Source: Marisediminicola sp040546025 (lineage in GTDB: Bacteria; Actinomycetota; Actinomycetes; Actinomycetales; Microbacteriaceae). Taken from it: a stretch of DNA of 64,000 nucleotides. A program made the position numbers and the translations under genes. The notes under the pieces are model-generated. The model did not search any database. It saw nothing but the letters and a program-made list of their open reading frames with translations, and was not told the origin of the DNA. Positions 60,215 through 64,000 of this stretch are shown here, one piece after another (positions within the stretch are counted from its first letter, which is position 1; every line of letters begins with the position of its first letter). The stretch lies in assembly GCF_040546025.1 (NCBI RefSeq), contig NZ_JBEPNA010000004.1, positions 146,294-210,293 of the forward strand. Direction: 5' to 3'.

Positions 60215-61334
60215 CGGATCGGTCGAAGACGGCATCCGCGCGGCGCTTGTCAGGGTGATCGATCCCGAGATCCGCAAGCCGATCACCGAGCTCGACATGG
60301 TCGGCGAGGTGTCGGTCGATGCCGCGGGCTCCGCGACCGTCGGCATCAAGCTGACGATTGTCGGATGCCCCGCCGCCGACACCATCGAGCGTGACGTGCG
60401 CGCTGCCGTTGCCTCCGCGCCCGGCGTCACGAGCACGACGGTCGACATTTCGATCATGACTCGCGAGGAGCGGGCGGCGCTCACCGAGAAGCTGCGGGGC
60501 GGCCGGGCGAAGACGATCCAGTTCGGTCCCGACTCACTCACCCGCATCTACACGGTCTCCAGCGGCAAGGGCGGCGTGGGCAAATCAACCCTGACGGCCA
60601 ACCTCGCCGTGGCCCTCGCCGCGAAGGGGCTGGCGGTCGGGGTCATCGACGCCGACGTGTTCGGATTCTCGATCCCCGGCATCCTCGGCATCGCCGGAAT
60701 GAAGCCGACCCAGATCGACGGCATGATCCTGCCGCCGGTCGCGCACGGTGTGAAGGTCATCTCGATCGGCATGTTCGTCGATGGCAACGCGGCGGTCTCG
60801 TGGCGCGGTCCGATGCTGCACCGCACGATCCAGCAGTTCCTCACCGACGTCTACTTCGGCGACATCGACATTCTCCTGGTCGACCTGCCTCCGGGAACCG
60901 GTGACGTGGCCATCACCATTGGGCAGCTGCTGCCGCACGCGGAGGTGCTTGTCGTCACGACCCCGCAGCCCGCGGCGGCCGACGTCGCCGAGCGATCCGG
61001 TACCGTCGCACGGCAGACCGGGCAGAAGGTGATCGGTGTGATCGAGAACATGGCCGGCTTGGCCCAGGCCGACGGCACCGTGATCGAGTTGTTCGGCACG
61101 GGCGGCGGCGAACTCGTCGCGGCTCGCCTGTCGGAGGGGCAGGATGCCCCGGTTCCAGTGCTCGCGTCGATCCCGCTCAGCGTGGCCCTGCGCGCGGGCG
61201 GCGACTCCGGGCAGCCGATCGTGTTGTCGACCCCGGACGACGCCGCTGCGGCGAGCATCATCCGGGTCGCCGACGATCTTGCGCGGCGCGGGCGCGGCTT
61301 GGCCGGGCGCAAGCTCGGTTTCAGCGTGCGCTGA
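60207..61334 (+). CDS. mrp: Mrp/NBP35-family Fe-S carrier ATPase
   Basis: A 375-residue P-loop ATPase. The N-terminal MIP18/DUF59 domain (1-95) includes LTIVGCPAADTIERDV. Deviant Walker A is SGKGGVGKST (119-128), with VIDADVFGFSIPG and VDLPPGTGDVAI following. The C-terminal CxxC that bridges an Fe-S cluster in many Mrp proteins is absent (IENMAGLAQADG). It should transfer Fe-S clusters or act as a scaffold. TTG start coupled to DUF1003. Confidence 0.92.
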   Translation: MTDGSVEDGIRAALVRVIDPEIRKPITELDMVGEVSVDAAGSATVGIKLTIVGCPAADTIERDVRAAVASAPGVTSTTVDISIMTREERAALTEKLRGGRAKTIQFGPDSLTRIYTVSSGKGGVGKSTLTANLAVALAAKGLAVGVIDADVFGFSIPGILGIAGMKPTQIDGMILPPVAHGVKVISIGMFVDGNAAVSWRGPMLHRTIQQFLTDVYFGDIDILLVDLPPGTGDVAITIGQLLPHAEVLVVTTPQPAAADVAERSGTVARQTGQKVIGVIENMAGLAQADGTVIELFGTGGGELVAARLSEGQDAPVPVLASIPLSVALRAGGDSGQPIVLSTPDDAAAASIIRVADDLARRGRGLAGRKLGFSVR

Positions 61335-61361
61335 GCAGGCGAGGCGCCCCGGCACAGCAAA

Positions 61362-61387
61362 AACCCCGACCGCGAGGGGTCGGGGTT
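61362..61387 (-). terminator. Intrinsic terminator between convergent genes
   Basis: Stem AACCCCGACC (61362-61371) with GGTCGGGGTT (61378-61387). On the minus strand it is followed by TTTTTGC. It ends transcription of the small ORF at 61427 and may also serve mrp. Confidence 0.8.
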
Positions 61388-61426
61388 GGATGCTCGGCAG
61401 CAGGCGAGACCGGCTGCGCGACCGGC

Positions 61427-61561
61427 CTATGCGTGTTGGCGCAGGGACAGTTCGGTGTGGCGGGTCGGGATGGGGCGGTAGCCGTCCCGAGCGGTGACGA
61501 CCACGGTGGTGGCCGAGAGGCCGATCGTTGCGATGAGGACGACTGCGAGAAGTGCGAACAT
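61427..61561 (-). CDS. 44-residue membrane microprotein
   Basis: ATG 61561 has AGAAAGGTC upstream. The peptide is one membrane helix (FALLAVVLIATIGLSATTVV) followed by a polar tail with RDGYRPIPTRHTELSLRQHA. The organisation of signal, start, helix and a strong terminator 40 bp after the stop argues it is real. It is divergent from the LysR gene at 61694. Function unknown. Confidence 0.7.
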   Translation of the reverse strand: MFALLAVVLIATIGLSATTVVVTARDGYRPIPTRHTELSLRQHA

Positions 61562-61660
61562 GATTGACCTTTCTGACTCCGGGCGACAGGGACGCTGCGT
61601 GCGGGAGTGGTGATGTGTAAGTTCCTCTAGTTCACCGCGTTTTGCTCTTTAGCACAATCG

Positions 61661-61670
61661 CATAATTATG
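61661..61670. promoter_or_regulatory. Candidate LysR operator palindrome
   Basis: Perfect palindrome CATAATTATG, 23 bp before the LysR ATG and about 100 bp before the divergent microprotein start, in an A+T-rich promoter gap. Confidence 0.5.
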
Positions 61671-61693
61671 AAATAACTGTGTAGCATCACTAC

Positions 61694-62614
61694 ATGGACG
61701 TGCGCCGGCTGGAATTGCTCAGGGAACTCGCCGAGCGAGGCAGCATCACCGCGGTCGCGCGCGCGACCCGGCGCACCGTTTCTGCCGTGTCGCAGCAGCT
61801 GAAGGTGCTCGAGCGGGAGGCCGGAACCCCGCTCACCGAGCGCGCGGGCCGTGGCATCGTGCTCACCGGAGCCGGCAGGGCACTCGCGCGCACCGCAACG
61901 GATGTCTCGGTGGCGATGGCGCGCGCCGATGCTCTCTGGGAGGACTTCAAGCACGCACCGCAGGGCGAGGTCACCCTCACGACGTTCCCCTCGGCCGGGC
62001 AGATGCTCCTTCCCGGGCTCCTCTCCGCCATCGCCGACCTGCCCGGGCTCGTGATCCTCTGTACCGACCAGGACCCGCTCGTCGTCGATTTCGCCGACCT
62101 GACCCCGGACTTCGACATCGTGCTCGCCGACTCCCCCGGCAACCTGCCGTCGTGGAAGGAGCGCGGCCTCGCGGTCGTGCCGCTCATGCAGGAGCCTCTC
62201 GATGTTGGACTGCCACTCGGCCACCGCCTCGCCGCGAAGGCGACGCTGCTGCCGAGCGACCTCGTCGACGAGACCTGGATCGGCGTTCCGCACGGATTCC
62301 CGTTCGACCGCGTTCTCCGCGAGATCGAGGTGGCCAACGGCTCGCCCGCGCTCATCGGGCAGCGGTTCGCCGACAACGGCATCGTCGAGGCAGTGGTCGC
62401 CGCGGGCCACGGAATCGCCGTGCTGCCGAGGTACACCACGAACGACCACGAGAACGGGCTCATCACTCGACCGCTCAGCGGCATCCGTGCCACGAGGCAG
62501 ATCTCTGCCCTCATGCGGCCGGACCTGGCCGAGCGGCCGTCGGTGCGCCGCGTCGTGAAGGAACTTCGCGCGGAGGCGCAGCGATTCCAGGCCGCTCACG
62601 AAGGAGTGGTCTAG
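61694..62614 (+). CDS. LysR-family transcriptional regulator
   Basis: A 306-residue regulator with HTH GSITAVARATRRTVSAVSQQ (about 17-36) and a periplasmic-binding-like effector domain (about 90-300). The ATG follows an A+T-rich promoter with a 10-bp palindrome. Candidates for control are itself and the divergent microprotein; the aldehyde dehydrogenase just downstream is decayed. Confidence 0.92.
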   Translation: MDVRRLELLRELAERGSITAVARATRRTVSAVSQQLKVLEREAGTPLTERAGRGIVLTGAGRALARTATDVSVAMARADALWEDFKHAPQGEVTLTTFPSAGQMLLPGLLSAIADLPGLVILCTDQDPLVVDFADLTPDFDIVLADSPGNLPSWKERGLAVVPLMQEPLDVGLPLGHRLAAKATLLPSDLVDETWIGVPHGFPFDRVLREIEVANGSPALIGQRFADNGIVEAVVAAGHGIAVLPRYTTNDHENGLITRPLSGIRATRQISALMRPDLAERPSVRRVVKELRAEAQRFQAAHEGVV

Positions 62615-62629
62615 GCGGGGATCCTCCAG

Positions 62630-63449
62630 TGCAGCCGATGTTCTGGATGCCGTCGCCCGCGCCCGGCGCGCCCAACTCGCGTGGGCGCGGGCGGGCTGGG
62701 CCCACCGGCGATCCATCCTGCTGCGCGCGCACGACCTGCTGCTGTCGGGGAAGGAGCTCCTGCTGGACGCGGTGCAGACCGAAACCGGCAAGACGCGCGG
62801 CCAAGGGTTCGAGGAAGTTCGCTCTGCAGACCGCCGCCCTGCACCAGGGCTCCGCGCTCGACTGGTCGACCGACGTCGGCTCGCTGACTGACCGGGCCCA
62901 GTTCCAGCGCACGCAGGCCCACGTCGACGATGCGATCGCGCGCGGAGCCAGCGTGCTCGCCGGCGGGGCCGCGCGCTCGGACCTCGGTCCGCTTTTCTTC
63001 GCCCCGACGGTTCTCGCCGGCGTCACCGAGGAGATGTTGTGCGCGCGGGAGGAGACGTTTGGACCCCTTGTCGCTTCGCCGTCGCCGACTCGGTGGCCGA
63101 GTCGATCGTCGCGGCCAACTCCGGGGACTACGGGCTGAACGCATCCGTCTTTTCCGGTTCGATCTCGCGAGCCCGTCGCGTGGCCGACGCTCTGAATGTC
63201 GGCGGCGTGAACATCAACGAGGGCTATCACGCCACGTTCGGATCGGTCGATGCCCCCATGGGCGGGACCAAGCAGTCGGGACTCGGAAGGCGCAATGGTC
63301 GAGAAGGTCTGCTGAGGTTCGTCGAGCCGCGCACGGTCGCCAAGGCGACGGGCCTGATCACGCTCCCCGGCGCCGGTTCCGAGTTCGCCCGTTTAGTCGG
63401 GGCGATGATCGCGGTGCTGGTGGCGTTGAAGTCGATCCGGCGCCGCTGA
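62630..63449 (+). pseudogene. Succinate-semialdehyde dehydrogenase, deleted and frameshifted
   Basis: Three in-family segments occur in different frames. The first (62630-62820) reads ADVLDAVARARRAQLAWARA through VQTETGKTRGQGFEEVR. The second (about 62815-63070) reads FALQTAALHQGSALDWSTDV, GASVLAGGAARSDLGPLFFA and EETFGPLV. The third (about 63075-63449) reads ADSVAESIVAANSGDYGLNA and GGTKQSGLGRRNG. The whole middle of the enzyme, including the NAD fold and catalytic Cys, is deleted between the first two. It matches the GabD2-type family; inactive. Confidence 0.85.
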
Positions 63450-63630
63450 GGCGGGCACGGGTACGCCGATAGAGCAGGTTCGCCGCGGCCGTGTCGAAAT
63501 CCGGCACGGGGTGCCTTCGACTCCTCCTCCACAGGGCCTGTTCCGGGAGGGTCGTCCACAGGCAATACCCCAGATCAGGGTGTTGTTTGGTATTCGCGGG
63601 AATGTCGGTGGTGCCTGTCAGTATGTGGGT

Positions 63631-64000
63631 ATGTGCAAGACAACCGACACCCTCATCGACAGCGCTTCTGCGTTCGCGGCCGTGTGGGCTGGTGCGCTCA
63701 CCGGGTTCGGCGACCAGGTCGGTGTGCACCCGGCCACTGGCGCGCCCGGCGCTCCCGGCACGGCAGCCGGCACATCGTTTGGGACAATCAGTGTCGCCCC
63801 CGCCCAGCTGGATGTGGAGACCATGTCCGACGCGGGCCTGCTGCGGGCGCTCCGGTCCGGGTACGACCTGAAGCGGCAGGTTGATGCGCTGCTGGTGCGT
63901 GCCGTGGGGGAGCTCAGTGTGCGCTCCCGCCCCTCGCTGGGCCAGGGCGGGCTCGCGAAATCGTCCGGGCACACCTCGCCGGCATCGCTGATCACCGAGC
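63631..64000 (+). CDS. DUF222/HNH endonuclease family protein (13E12-type), partial
   Basis: The first 123 residues of a gene running off the window. From ATG 63631 it reads MCKTTDTLIDSASAFAAVWA, a Gly/Ala/Thr-rich linker, and then the DUF222 helical part (LRALRSGYDLKRQVDALLVR, AVGELSVRSRPSLGQGGLA). In full-length relatives a C-terminal HNH nuclease motif follows; it is not included here. Such genes occur in many copies in Microbacteriaceae and may be mobile. Confidence 0.85.
   Translation, partial: MCKTTDTLIDSASAFAAVWAGALTGFGDQVGVHPATGAPGAPGTAAGTSFGTISVAPAQLDVETMSDAGLLRALRSGYDLKRQVDALLVRAVGELSVRSRPSLGQGGLAKSSGHTSPASLITE

Noticed and set aside
1..64000. CRISPR arrays
   Set aside because: No series of regularly spaced repeats of 25-40 bp was seen, and no cas genes are present.

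Overview
The window is high-GC actinobacterial DNA, most likely from a member of the Microbacteriaceae. The basis is uniform GC-rich codon use, frequent GTG/TTG or apparently leaderless starts, a DUF222/HNH '13E12-type' gene at the right edge, and a core block whose order matches the mycobacterial Rv3193c-Rv3202c neighbourhood (UPF0182 protein, PDZ/Lon-like protease, zincin, ThiF-like protein, UvrD2-like helicase, NudC, AdnB, AdnA). This family assignment is an inference from gene content; no rRNA is present.

The window has two halves separated by an initiator tRNA-fMet gene at 31569-31642 (minus strand). Positions 1-31568 are accessory DNA. The last 34 bases of the tRNA recur at 4742-4775 and 23647-23680. 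Each copy is joined on its island side to about 145 bp of similar sequence, and each of the three tRNA 3' ends has a different hairpin just beyond it. This is the signature of two genomic islands integrated in tandem at the tRNA (about 4776-23646 and 23681-31568). No integrase is visible; only an excisionase-like remnant remains, so both look immobilised.

Left flank (1-4.7 kb): a P1B-type ATPase with an unusual CPD metal-site motif, an IS3-family remnant, and a DUF6326 membrane gene divergent from a TetR regulator with two matching palindromic operators. Island II (4.8-23.6 kb): an intact IS21-family element with a 4-bp target duplication; a manganese module (frameshifted mntR, a Na/Ca-type exchanger behind a yybP-ykoY riboswitch, and a zinc-ribbon partner); an araB fragment joined to a 5'-truncated M56 peptidase; a sortase-like protein; DedA; a phosphoesterase; a PepSY protein; a six-gene ABC transporter/lipoprotein/two-component operon followed by a decayed second copy of the two-component genes; and a GAF-domain remnant. 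Island I (23.7-31.5 kb): a MerR regulator divergent from a thioredoxin-like protein and a flavin disulfide reductase; an iron-box-controlled adenylation/carrier/acyltransferase fusion protein preceded by six GGGTA repeats; a propeller-like lectin-type protein; and a transposase remnant.

The right half (31.7-64 kb) is conserved chromosome: membrane and protease functions, the AdnAB break-processing helicase-nuclease, UvrD2-like helicase, NudC, a probable pseudokinase, an MFS exporter with its LysR regulator, a DEAD-box RNA helicase, a PHP phosphoesterase, an EEP nuclease-like protein, an aminopeptidase P, and a CBS/MgtE_N-DUF1003-Mrp operon. It ends with a LysR gene, a decayed succinate-semialdehyde dehydrogenase and the start of an HNH endonuclease gene. 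Two copies of a 64-bp intergenic repeat lie between convergent genes in this half.
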